Assembly: GCA_002428455.1 (NCBI GenBank)
Contig: DIWL01000021.1
Coordinates: 1 to 22,436, forward strand
Reading direction: 5' to 3'
Length of the DNA: 22,436 nt
From: Anaerolineaceae bacterium UBA6107
Lineage (GTDB): Bacteria; Chloroflexota; Anaerolineae; Anaerolineales; Anaerolineaceae
Part shown: positions 6,095 through 13,095 of the stretch, piece after piece
How positions within the stretch are numbered: position 1 is the first letter of the stretch
Layout: every line of letters starts with the position of its first letter
The notes under the pieces: generated by a model
Database searches by the model: none
Seen by the model: only the letters and a program-made list of their open reading frames with translations
Told to the model about the DNA's origin: nothing
Made by a program: the position numbers and the translations under genes

Positions 6095-6796
6095 ATGCCG
6101 CAACGATCTCCCATCAACTTTCAGGATCTTTACCACGCGTTTGACGCGCCGGTCACGGCGATCGACTGCGGCTTGAAATGTGCACCGCATAATCCCGCCG
6201 GCATCCCGTACTGCTGCGACATTTGTTGCGCGGTGCCGGTGGCGTATCGACTTGAATGGCAACATCTGCAAAGACACACGGATCTCTGGCATGCCTGGCA
6301 GGGTGACGAATGTAAATCAGAGGAATCGAACCGGTCTCAACTGCTTGAGCAAACCCCGCCGCATCTTTGCCTGCTGGCCTGCAAAGGTCCGGCGCACTGT
6401 GAACGGGAGCACCGCTCCGTCAGCTGCCGGCAGTTTCCTTTTTATCCTTACCTGACGTCCGATTACCGCTTTATCGGTCTGACCTACGATTGGGAATTCA
6501 GCAACAGGTGCTGGGTGATCAGTAACCTGTCCATGGTTACCGCTGCCTTCCGGCAGGAGTTTGTGGCAACTTTTGACAGGATCTTTGAGACCTGGCTGGA
6601 GGATATGGACAGCTACATCGAGCTTTCTGGCGAAACCCGTGAACATTACCGGGCGATCCATCGCCGCATCCCCCTGTTACACCGTGACGGGAAGGATTAC
6701 CTGGTCAGCCCTTTGAGCGAACGGCTCTACCGTACAACGGCAGAGCATTTTCCCCGCTTTGCCCCGTATACTGCCCCCTTATCAAACCCAGAATAA
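6095..6796 (+). CDS. Cys-rich putative metal- or Fe-S-binding protein, YkgJ (CxxCxxCC)-like
   Basis: The 233-residue soluble protein has 12 cysteines crowded into the first 140 residues: C25, C29, C40, C41, C44, C45, C73, C92, C96, C102, C111 and C139. The cluster PYCCDICC (39-45) and the later SCRQFPFYPY (110-119) resemble the C-x2-C-x2-CC and C-R-x-[FY]-P pattern of the YkgJ zinc/iron-chelating family, some members of which are linked to Fe-S or protein methylation chemistry. The C-terminal 90 residues are helical, charged and cysteine-free. There is no signal peptide, so it is probably cytosolic. Only a weak GAAAGAAA precedes the ATG. It lies 47 bases after the MFS gene, with a hairpin between. 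Family membership is likely, but the biochemical role is unknown. Confidence 0.7.
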   Translation: MPQRSPINFQDLYHAFDAPVTAIDCGLKCAPHNPAGIPYCCDICCAVPVAYRLEWQHLQRHTDLWHAWQGDECKSEESNRSQLLEQTPPHLCLLACKGPAHCEREHRSVSCRQFPFYPYLTSDYRFIGLTYDWEFSNRCWVISNLSMVTAAFRQEFVATFDRIFETWLEDMDSYIELSGETREHYRAIHRRIPLLHRDGKDYLVSPLSERLYRTTAEHFPRFAPYTAPLSNPE

Positions 6797-6818
6797 TCGA
6801 CCGCTGTCACCGCCGTTA

Positions 6819-6847
6819 TTGCATTTATCGGTTTGAATGGTTATGAT
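6819..6847 (+). promoter_or_regulatory. Promoter of the lipoprotein pair
   Basis: TTGCAT (6819-6824), a 17-base spacer and TATGAT (6842-6847) form a good sigma-70-type promoter, with transcription expected near 6854. The upstream in-frame ATG at 6837 falls inside this promoter, which supports the start at 6879. Confidence 0.5.
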
Positions 6848-6878
6848 AGGAAATGATGAACTTGAGAGAGACTGCACG

Positions 6879-7793
6879 ATGAAAAGACCGACCTTCATGA
6901 TGGCGCTGTTGATAGTGAGCATCGCCCTTTCATCCTGTGCGTTACCGGGCAGCCGCGCCCAGGTTAAGAGTGATATTGTGCAGACGGAGGTCGCAGAACG
7001 CCTGGTGGCAACCGGTGCTGTCGGCACCTTAACTGCCATCATTCCTACAGAAACGATCACACCGTCCATCACCCCCACCCTGACCGTTACCCCAACTGCT
7101 TCATCGACCCCCAAGCCAACCCTGACCCCCACGATGGCGGGTGTATGGTTAACTGCTCAGGAAATCACTTCCTGCCGCAGCGGTCCCGACAGCACATATA
7201 CTGCACTCTTCCAGATCGATGCCGGTACGCTGATTGAAGCGATGGCGTATGAACCGGTCAGTAACTATTATTATGTGCGCGACCCCCATAATTTCAGCAA
7301 TTATTGCTGGGTGTGGGCCGGTCACACATCAGTACATCAGGGCAATGTTGCGCTCCTGCCCGAGTTCACCCCGCAACCTTACCCCACCTCAGCCATCCAA
7401 TCAACAGGAACCCCGGCTGTGGCTGATTTTACCGTTCGCTATGAGGGTTTTATTGTCTGCAAAGAAAATTACGCGATCGTCCTCTACGTTGAGAACACCG
7501 GCAGCCTGATCTGGAAATCGGTCCGGGTGCTCCTGACAGATACAGCTGCACAGCGGAGCACATTCCACACCGCTGATCTATTCAGGGGGGTCAAATCTGA
7601 CCCCTGCATCATTGACGTGGAGAACGGACAGGCCGACTTGATGATCGGCGAAGGCTCTCTTGTCGCCTGTGTGAACTCCGGACAATTTAATTACAATCCT
7701 ACCGGTCGTGCGTTCACTGCCAGTGTAACCCTTTATAATAAGGATGGTCGTTACGGTACCTCGGTTACCAAGGTCATCACTTTTACTCCATAA
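6879..7793 (+). CDS. Secreted lipoprotein with Thr/Pro linker and SH3-like domain (first of two paralogs)
   Basis: Starting at ATG 6879, the 304-residue precursor has a lipoprotein signal ending in the lipobox LSSC (Cys20). Residues about 53-86 are a Thr/Pro-rich linker (repeats such as TPTLTVTPT). Residues 88-160 look like a bacterial SH3-type barrel (SCRSGPDSTY to YCWVWAG) with one Cys at each end (C99, C143) that could form a disulfide. After a second Pro-rich linker, residues about 180-304 form a beta-rich C-terminal domain (VENTGSLIW, C194 and C264 possibly paired, plus C243). It should be anchored outside the membrane and probably binds wall or surface polymer. No catalytic motif is seen. 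The next gene is a clear paralog. The upstream ATG 6837 would add 14 hydrophilic residues before the signal and is rejected. Confidence 0.85.
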   Translation: MKRPTFMMALLIVSIALSSCALPGSRAQVKSDIVQTEVAERLVATGAVGTLTAIIPTETITPSITPTLTVTPTASSTPKPTLTPTMAGVWLTAQEITSCRSGPDSTYTALFQIDAGTLIEAMAYEPVSNYYYVRDPHNFSNYCWVWAGHTSVHQGNVALLPEFTPQPYPTSAIQSTGTPAVADFTVRYEGFIVCKENYAIVLYVENTGSLIWKSVRVLLTDTAAQRSTFHTADLFRGVKSDPCIIDVENGQADLMIGEGSLVACVNSGQFNYNPTGRAFTASVTLYNKDGRYGTSVTKVITFTP

Positions 7794-7830
7794 CGCAATA
7801 AGGATTAGAAAATAGAAAAGGAAGCAAAAA

Positions 7831-8724
7831 ATGAAAAAAATAAAGTTTTTCCTCATCCTCTTTACCGTATTTGCTCTGATGCTTACTTCCTGTCAGAACA
7901 TACCAACCCAAGTTGCGCCAATCCCGGAAGATGACCTGAAGACCCTGGTTGCCGGTACGCTCACCGCGGTCGCATTCAACGTTGGTCAGACCCAGACCAT
8001 GTCTGTACCTCCCACTGAAACCCCCACAGCCACTGTGACCATACCTCCTCCCACTGAGATGCCAACCAATACCCCCACACAGGAACTGGTTACCTTGACG
8101 TTGAACGGCAATGTCAACTGCCGCAAAGGTGCATCCACATACTTCCCGGTAATCACCACATTCAGCTCCGGGTCAGTTGTGGAGGTGATTGGTGTCAATC
8201 CTGCCGGGGACTACTTCTTTGTGAAGGCTCCACAATCTGAAACCGGTGGATGTTGGATTTGGAAAGAATTATCAACCGTCACAGGCAGTGTGGCTGGTCT
8301 CCCGGTGTACACTCCAGTACCCACTCCACTGCCCACCGCCACCAACACTCCTCCACCTATGGCTGTTTTCTCGGTGAAGTTCGCCGGGCTAACCGCCTGC
8401 GGCGCCGGCCGGGCTGCGAATTTCAGCATTACCAACACGGGTGCGCTGCCACTGAGATCAATTCGTATCCGCAATTTCTTGGAAGGGGTGACTGATCCCT
8501 ACGTCCACAAGAGCAATAGTTTTACCCAGTGGAGTTCAGGATCAAAATACGCTTCACTTGCTGAAATCGGCAAAGGTGTCACCATGATCGTTTCGACCTG
8601 TGATCCCGGAGAATTTACAAGTGATCCCACGGGTAAGAAGATCACTGCAGAAATCTTGATATGTCCCGCGGACGATTGGAAAGGCGCTTGCACCACACAG
8701 AAACTGGAATACACCCCTCATTAG
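7831..8724 (+). CDS. Secreted lipoprotein with Thr/Pro linker and SH3-like domain (second paralog)
   Basis: The 297-residue precursor has a classic lipoprotein signal (MKKIKF, then a hydrophobic core, then LTSC with Cys21), and AAGGAAG lies before the ATG. The order matches its upstream neighbour: a short N-terminal segment with the shared GTLTA motif, a Thr/Pro linker (about 58-85), an SH3-like domain (about 87-157, C97 in NCRKG and C141 in GCWIW), a second linker (TPVPTPLPTATNTPPP), and a C-terminal beta-rich domain. C190 and C257 match the pair in the first paralog, and C278 and C287 are extra. The conserved cysteine spacing in both proteins supports disulfides outside the cell. The genes are 37 bases apart, so they are probably co-transcribed up to the terminator at 8745. 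Function is unknown beyond surface anchoring and possible polymer binding. Confidence 0.85.
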   Translation: MKKIKFFLILFTVFALMLTSCQNIPTQVAPIPEDDLKTLVAGTLTAVAFNVGQTQTMSVPPTETPTATVTIPPPTEMPTNTPTQELVTLTLNGNVNCRKGASTYFPVITTFSSGSVVEVIGVNPAGDYFFVKAPQSETGGCWIWKELSTVTGSVAGLPVYTPVPTPLPTATNTPPPMAVFSVKFAGLTACGAGRAANFSITNTGALPLRSIRIRNFLEGVTDPYVHKSNSFTQWSSGSKYASLAEIGKGVTMIVSTCDPGEFTSDPTGKKITAEILICPADDWKGACTTQKLEYTPH

Positions 8725-8744
8725 GTTGTAACCTGGCAGCATGA

Positions 8745-8773
8745 AACGAGCCCGGCTTAGTACCGGGCTCGTT
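8745..8773. terminator. Bidirectional intrinsic terminator
   Basis: A perfect 11-bp stem (AACGAGCCCGG at 8745-8755, CCGGGCTCGTT at 8763-8773) with a 7-base loop is GC-rich in its core. It lies between the stops of the second lipoprotein gene (+) and the ABC exporter gene (-). The flanks are only moderately T/A-rich. Confidence 0.8.
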
Positions 8774-8777
8774 ATTG

Positions 8778-10676
8778 TTATTCAGAATCTCGAAATTGTG
8801 TGTGATACAGGCTGGAGTAGAGACCGTTGAGTTCAAGCAGTTCTGTATGAGTTCCCCGTTCCACAATCCTGCCGCGGTCGATCACCAGGATCAGATCTGC
8901 TGCAAGGATCGTACTCAGACGGTGCGCGATGACGATGCTCGTACGTTGATGCATCACCCGCCCCAGCGCCTCCTGGATCAGGGATTCAGACTCGCTGTCC
9001 AGGCTGCTGGTAGCCTCATCCAACACCAGGATGCGCGGATCCTTGAGAATGACACGCGCAATCGAAAGACGCTGTTTCTCCCCGCCGCTCAGGCGGTATC
9101 CCCGCTCTCCCACCACGGTGTCATAACCATCAGGCATTTCCCGGATGAAATCGTGGATATTTGCCGCTTTGCAGGCTTCCTCGAGTTCCTTCTGAGTGGC
9201 ATCCAGCCTCGCGTAAAGCAGGTTGGTTCGGATGGTATCGTGAAATAAATAGGTTTCCTGCGTAACCATACCGATCTGCCGGGAGAGCGAATCAATTTTG
9301 ACATTCCTCAGGTCTGTCCCGTCTATTTTGATGCTGCCGCTGGTCGGGTCGTACAGGCGCGGGATGAGGTAAGTGAGCGTGGTCTTTCCAGCTCCACTGG
9401 GACCGACCAGTGCGGTCAATTGGCCGGGTTTGACGTGGAAGCTGACCTCTTCGAGTGCGTTCCCGCGCGCCTGCGAGCGATGCTCTTCCTCGGGTTCGCC
9501 TCCACCTTCTGAAAGAGTGGTCGTGACGCTGTCCATGCTGCCATACCGGTGTACATCGCTGAGGAATTGTTCATCCCCGGCCTCGTAGGCAAATGTGACA
9601 TTGTCGAAGCTGATCTCTCCCTTAACCACATTCAATTCCACAGCATCCGGCTTTTCTTCGATCTCAATCGGCAGATCGATCACTTCGAACACCCGTTCAA
9701 AACTAACCATTGAGGAAGCAAAGTCAACCGGAGCGTTTGCCAATCCCTGCACCGCCCCATAGAGGGAGACCAGGTAAGCGCTGAAAGCCACGATCGTTCC
9801 AATGGTAAAGACGCCGCTGATCGCGAAATAACCACCCAACCCATAAACCAGCGCGGTCCCCACTGCCACCAGCAACCCGCTGATCGCCACAAATACCGAA
9901 CCGATTCGTGCACGGGTAATACCGTTATCTCTTACCTGGTTGGCGCGTTTTGTGAAACGCTCAGTCTCCATTCTCTGGCGACCAAAAAGTTTCACCAGAA
10001 ATATCCCGCCGATATTGAGTGTTTCGTTCATGAGCGCGTTCATAGAGGCATTTGCCTCCAGCTGCTTGCGTACAATGTCGCGCAGTCTGACACTCAGTTT
10101 TCGCGCCACCAGCAGGAAAAGTGGTGCCACCACCAGGCTGATCAGCGTCAAACGCCATTCCAGCACAAACATCGTTACTAACACAGCGACGACCTGCGCC
10201 AGTTGTGAAAGGATGGATACGATCGTGTTGCTGATCGCGTTCTGCGCGCCGACCACATCGTTGTTAAGCCGGCTCATCAACTCTCCGACCTTGGTATTAA
10301 CAAAGAAGCGTAGTGACATGCGCTGCAAATGTGAGTACAGTGCGATTCGAAGGTCGCAGATGACCCCCTCACCCACCGCCGCACTCAACCACCGCTGAAC
10401 CACTTGCAAACCGTTATTCAGCAGAGCCATCACCAGCAGCGCCGAGGCCAGCAATATCAACCGCCGCATATCCCCCGCCGGGATGGTCTTATCGATCATT
10501 TCGCGCATAATGAGCGGGTTTAACAGGTGCAAACCTGAAGTTGCCAAAATGATCAACAGGATGCCGGCCAAACGAGAACCATAAGGCCGGGCGTAGCGAT
10601 ACACCCGTTTGATCAAAGGCCAGGTCAGATTGAATTTTTCACTATCAGTGTTAGCCCAACGGCGTAAACCATGCAT
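8778..10676 (-). CDS. MsbA/LmrA-type ABC exporter, fused membrane and ATPase half-transporter
   Basis: The 632-residue protein has an N-terminal six-helix type I exporter domain (about 30-330) followed by an ATPase domain (about 355-632). Motifs are complete: A-loop Tyr364, Walker A GPSGAGKT (425-432), Q-loop near VTQE (471-474), signature LSGGE (529-533), Walker B ILVLDE (549-554), D-loop SSLD and H-loop His585. It probably works as a homodimer exporting lipid, peptide or drug. The region between the first ATPase strand (FAY, 362-364) and ALEEVSFHV (407-415) holds an extra acidic, Gly-rich stretch of about 40 residues. A comparable insert occurs in a subgroup of bacterial exporters. AAGGAT lies 7 bases before the ATG. 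The gene is alone between two terminators and has its own promoter. Confidence 0.93.
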   Translation of the reverse strand: MHGLRRWANTDSEKFNLTWPLIKRVYRYARPYGSRLAGILLIILATSGLHLLNPLIMREMIDKTIPAGDMRRLILLASALLVMALLNNGLQVVQRWLSAAVGEGVICDLRIALYSHLQRMSLRFFVNTKVGELMSRLNNDVVGAQNAISNTIVSILSQLAQVVAVLVTMFVLEWRLTLISLVVAPLFLLVARKLSVRLRDIVRKQLEANASMNALMNETLNIGGIFLVKLFGRQRMETERFTKRANQVRDNGITRARIGSVFVAISGLLVAVGTALVYGLGGYFAISGVFTIGTIVAFSAYLVSLYGAVQGLANAPVDFASSMVSFERVFEVIDLPIEIEEKPDAVELNVVKGEISFDNVTFAYEAGDEQFLSDVHRYGSMDSVTTTLSEGGGEPEEEHRSQARGNALEEVSFHVKPGQLTALVGPSGAGKTTLTYLIPRLYDPTSGSIKIDGTDLRNVKIDSLSRQIGMVTQETYLFHDTIRTNLLYARLDATQKELEEACKAANIHDFIREMPDGYDTVVGERGYRLSGGEKQRLSIARVILKDPRILVLDEATSSLDSESESLIQEALGRVMHQRTSIVIAHRLSTILAADLILVIDRGRIVERGTHTELLELNGLYSSLYHTQFRDSE

Positions 10677-10700
10677 AATAAATCCTTGAATTTACTTTCT

Positions 10701-10729
10701 ATGGTAGGCGAAAAAACAGGATCGGTCAA
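10701..10729 (-). promoter_or_regulatory. Promoter of the ABC exporter gene
   Basis: On the minus strand, TTGACC (10729-10724), a 17-base spacer and TACCAT (10706-10701) form a promoter. The -35 lies inside the loop and stem of the terminator that ends the upstream DUF4405 transcript, so readthrough and initiation share the same bases. Confidence 0.45.
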
Positions 10730-10741
10730 GTCGACCGATCC
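10711..10741 (-). terminator. Intrinsic terminator after the DUF4405 gene
   Basis: On the minus strand a perfect 9-bp stem (GGATCGGTC/GACCGATCC at 10741-10719) with a 5-base loop is followed by TG and then six T residues (10716-10711). This is a strong intrinsic terminator separating the DUF4405 gene from the ABC exporter gene. Confidence 0.8.
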
Positions 10742-10777
10742 GCCATGTGTTCTTCATCATGACGCGGATTTAATTCC

Positions 10778-11701
10778 TTAAATGCATTCACCCAGATCAC
10801 ACAAACCGTTCCCGTTCTGATCCACGTAACGCCGGCAGCGTCCAGGAAAAGCGCAGCTTTTTGAGCATCTCACCTGGCAGTCTGCCACGGCTGCCTGTGT
10901 CTCCTGCGCAGGTTCGTTTGTGGGTTCTGCAGTGGGTAAAGCGGTCATATCAGGTTCCACGCTTGCAGTTGCATCGACTGCCGTATCTGCAGCAGCAGCC
11001 GGAGTGGTTTGTGTGGCAGGTTGCGCATTAGAGAACTGAGAGGTGCTGGTTGCAGGGTTATTCGCAATACCCATCGCTGAGGCATTCCCGTCAGCACTGG
11101 CATTGTAGATTGAGTTCTCACGCACCACGTTGATCACCGCCAACAAAGAACCCAGCCCGACCACTCCCATCAAACCCAGAAAACGCCGGCGGTCAACCGC
11201 TTCCGGGTTGACTTGAACCGGCACGCTGATCGATCCGAATCCGCGAACAGCCACGGGTTTCTTTTCAGAAGCAAAAATTTTACCGGTTAAATTGACCACC
11301 CAACGCCAGTGAATTCCTACCTTCAAAACCAGCAGCGCCAGGGTTGCATACGAAGCGTATATGTGAATATCCAGCCAGGCAACGTAATTCATGATGTCAA
11401 GATTCAACCATGTGGAGATCGCCAGTCCGGTTTCAAGGATAACCACAAACCCGATCACAATGAGAATATCCACCAGGTAATACAAGCGGCTTCGAGCACC
11501 GGTGCCGGAGAAGAAACGCCGGGTTACCGCCACGACCCAATCCCAATGCAGCCACGTGTGGAAGATCGCAAGAAGACCAATCCCCACACCCAGCCATTCA
11601 TGTCCGGCAACTCCGGTGAACTCAAGGTAAAAACAAAACAGGTAGCCGACCAGCATTAACGCGTCGATCCACCAGTTCTTTATTTGTTTATTAGGCTTCA
11701 T
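10778..11701 (-). CDS. DUF4405-type membrane protein with internal Tat-like segment and exported Cys-rich tail
   Basis: This 307-residue protein has three visible parts. Residues about 10-140 contain four hydrophobic helices with histidines at 34, 48, 52, 113 and 131 (HTWLHW and GIHWRW), as in DUF4405 or cytochrome-b-like domains, so haem binding is plausible. Residues 170-193 read DRRRFLGLMG followed by a hydrophobic run, which closely resembles a twin-arginine signal placed in mid-protein and probably serves as a fifth helix. A long Ala/Thr/Pro linker (about 200-272) leads to a compact tail with six cysteines (275, 279, 283, 289, 301, 306) and a NGNGLCDLGE motif like a Ca-binding loop. An electron-transfer or metal-binding role outside the membrane is inferred. 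AAGGGA lies 8 bases before the ATG. A tandem repeat lies upstream. Confidence 0.8.
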   Translation of the reverse strand: MKPNKQIKNWWIDALMLVGYLFCFYLEFTGVAGHEWLGVGIGLLAIFHTWLHWDWVVAVTRRFFSGTGARSRLYYLVDILIVIGFVVILETGLAISTWLNLDIMNYVAWLDIHIYASYATLALLVLKVGIHWRWVVNLTGKIFASEKKPVAVRGFGSISVPVQVNPEAVDRRRFLGLMGVVGLGSLLAVINVVRENSIYNASADGNASAMGIANNPATSTSQFSNAQPATQTTPAAAADTAVDATASVEPDMTALPTAEPTNEPAQETQAAVADCQVRCSKSCAFPGRCRRYVDQNGNGLCDLGECI

Positions 11702-11750
11702 TTCAACAATCCCTTTATTCCTTTCTACAAAGCAAAGATACTCTATGCAT

Positions 11751-11771
11751 GTGAAGATTTAGTGAAGATTT
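11751..11771 (+). promoter_or_regulatory. Tandem 11-base-period direct repeat, OmpR/PhoB-type operator candidate
   Basis: GTGAAGATTT occurs at 11751-11760 and 11762-11771, one helical turn apart. Winged-helix response regulators of the PhoB/OmpR family bind such 11-base-spaced direct repeats. The site lies in the divergent space between the DUF4405 gene and the HAD phosphatase gene, and ends a few bases upstream of the expected -35 position of the latter. Confidence 0.45.
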
Positions 11772-11801
11772 GGTATAGAACGTGATATGAAAACCTTCCG
11801 T

Positions 11802-11807
11802 TATAAT
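11802..11807 (+). promoter_or_regulatory. -10 box for a leaderless start of the HAD gene
   Basis: A perfect TATAAT ends 6 bases before ATG 11814. There is no recognisable -35 at 16-18 bases and no Shine-Dalgarno before the ATG. The missing -35 fits activation through the upstream tandem repeat. The ATG at 11787 lies upstream of this box and is rejected as the start. Confidence 0.5.
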
Positions 11808-11813
11808 TGGTGG

Positions 11814-12449
11814 ATGAATAACGTGAAACCCAAACTGGTGATCTTTGATTTTGATGGAACCCTCGCCGATACGCTGCCTTTTACGCTCAGTATCATGGAC
11901 CAGTTATCCGATAAGTTCGGTACCCGGCGCATGAATAGGGAAGACCTGCCGCTGCTGCGTAGTTACAGCCCCGCGCACATCATAAAAATGTACGATATTC
12001 CATTGTGGAAGATTCCGATGATGACCAAAGAATCGCAGCGATTATTATTCGAAAATATCGAGGAAATCAATTTGTTCCCCGGAATGGAAGGTGTCATCCG
12101 CACGATTGCCGAAAAGGGTATCACGATGGCTGTCGTTTCCTCTAACGCATTAAAAAATGTAAAAAAGGTGCTGGGGGAGGAAATTGGCCGACTGATCTCA
12201 CTCTTTGAATGCCAAACCGGGTTGTTTGGAAAAGCCCCGCGGCTGCGCAAGGCATTGCGTGAAGCCGGGGCAAAACCGGAGGAAGCGCTCAGTTTCGGGG
12301 ACGAGATCCGGGATATCCAGGCTGCCCGCCAGGTCGGTATCCCCTGCGCCGCGGTGACGTGGGGATTCGCTAATGGCAACGCCCTTGCCGGCTATCAGCC
12401 CAATTACCTGGTAACTGAAGTGAACCAGATACTGGATATCATTTCCTGA
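11814..12449 (+). CDS. HAD-superfamily phosphatase, phosphoglycolate-phosphatase-like
   Basis: This is a 211-residue cytosolic protein of the typical length for Gph-like HAD phosphatases. Motif I is DFDGTLADT (residues 13-21 from this start, with the Asp nucleophile and the acid/base Asp). Motif II is VVSSN, motif III is probably the Lys in FGKAPRL, and motif IV is FGDEIRD. A four-helix C1-type cap (about 22-85) fits subfamily I. The substrate is unknown; a small phosphate ester such as phosphoglycolate is the usual one. The start at 11814 is chosen because TATAAT lies 6 bases upstream, giving a leaderless mRNA. The ATG at 11787 would add nine residues ahead of the promoter box. The gene converges on the OmdA-type gene. 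Confidence 0.87.
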   Translation: MNNVKPKLVIFDFDGTLADTLPFTLSIMDQLSDKFGTRRMNREDLPLLRSYSPAHIIKMYDIPLWKIPMMTKESQRLLFENIEEINLFPGMEGVIRTIAEKGITMAVVSSNALKNVKKVLGEEIGRLISLFECQTGLFGKAPRLRKALREAGAKPEEALSFGDEIRDIQAARQVGIPCAAVTWGFANGNALAGYQPNYLVTEVNQILDIIS

Positions 12450-12474
12450 TCCAGTCGGGTTGGTTACCAGGCTC

Positions 12475-13029
12475 CTATTTCAACCCCAGGCGTTCCCCCT
12501 TTGCCAGCGTCGCGCCGAGTTCTGCCTGGCGTTTCTTTCGTGTCTCTTCCATTTTTCCACTCATCACCCAGCCCGCGTACTGACGCTGCAGGGATGGCGG
12601 CAAACTTGTATACAAAATTAGCGTCTCCAAGTCCAGCTTCTCCATCAACTCCAGCCGCCATTGCGCCATTTGCTCCTTGCGTGAGATGGCTTTTGGATCG
12701 GTTTTTTCCTTTCCCTCCTCGAACAACCGCCGACCAACCTCAGTCATCCTCCCCTCTTCGATCATACGTTTCGCCCGGGCAATGTTCAACTCTGACCAGC
12801 GGCTGCCCGGTTTACGCGGTGTGAACTTGCGCGCGTGCCTCTCATCATCGAGATGCTTGATCAGGCTGTCCACCCAGCCAAAACACAGTGCTTCCTCAAC
12901 ACTTTGCTCGTATCGCATACCGGGCTGGCGTTTGTTAAAAACCACCCATATCTCCGCCGCCTGGTCGTGATTCTTGATCAGCCAATCACGCCACTCATCA
13001 AGAGAACTGACTTCCAGCGTATCCATCAT
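12475..13029 (-). CDS. YdeI/OmdA-family protein
   Basis: The roughly 184-residue soluble protein matches the YdeI/OmdA (OmpD-associated) family. Family landmarks are the EIWVVFNKR strand, EEALCFGWVDSL, RKFTPRKPGSRWSELN and ARAKRMIEEGRMT, followed by a C-terminal segment rich in Glu, Lys and Arg. Members occur widely in bacteria with no established enzymatic role; links to peptide resistance have been proposed for some. The frame begins GTG ATG ATG (13032, 13029, 13026). AAGG with short spacing favours one of the two ATGs, and 13029 is given. It is divergent from the aldo/keto reductase gene and convergent with the HAD gene. Confidence 0.87.
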   Translation of the reverse strand: MMDTLEVSSLDEWRDWLIKNHDQAAEIWVVFNKRQPGMRYEQSVEEALCFGWVDSLIKHLDDERHARKFTPRKPGSRWSELNIARAKRMIEEGRMTEVGRRLFEEGKEKTDPKAISRKEQMAQWRLELMEKLDLETLILYTSLPPSLQRQYAGWVMSGKMEETRKKRQAELGATLAKGERLGLK

Positions 13030-13053
13030 CACACCTTTTCCTTCCAGAGGTGA

Positions 13054-13062
13054 TGATACAAT
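13054..13062 (+). promoter_or_regulatory. Extended -10 promoter of the aldo/keto reductase gene
   Basis: TGATACAAT (13054-13062) is an extended -10 element (TGn plus TACAAT) with a weak -35. The leader carries a strong GGAGG before the ATG at 13096. Confidence 0.4.
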
Positions 13063-13095
13063 AATTAGATAATTAATTGTAGGAGGAAACTTAAT

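Noticed and set aside
6837..6878. ATG 6837 as start of the first lipoprotein
   Set aside because: It lies between the -35 and -10 hexamers and would put an acidic segment before the lipoprotein signal.
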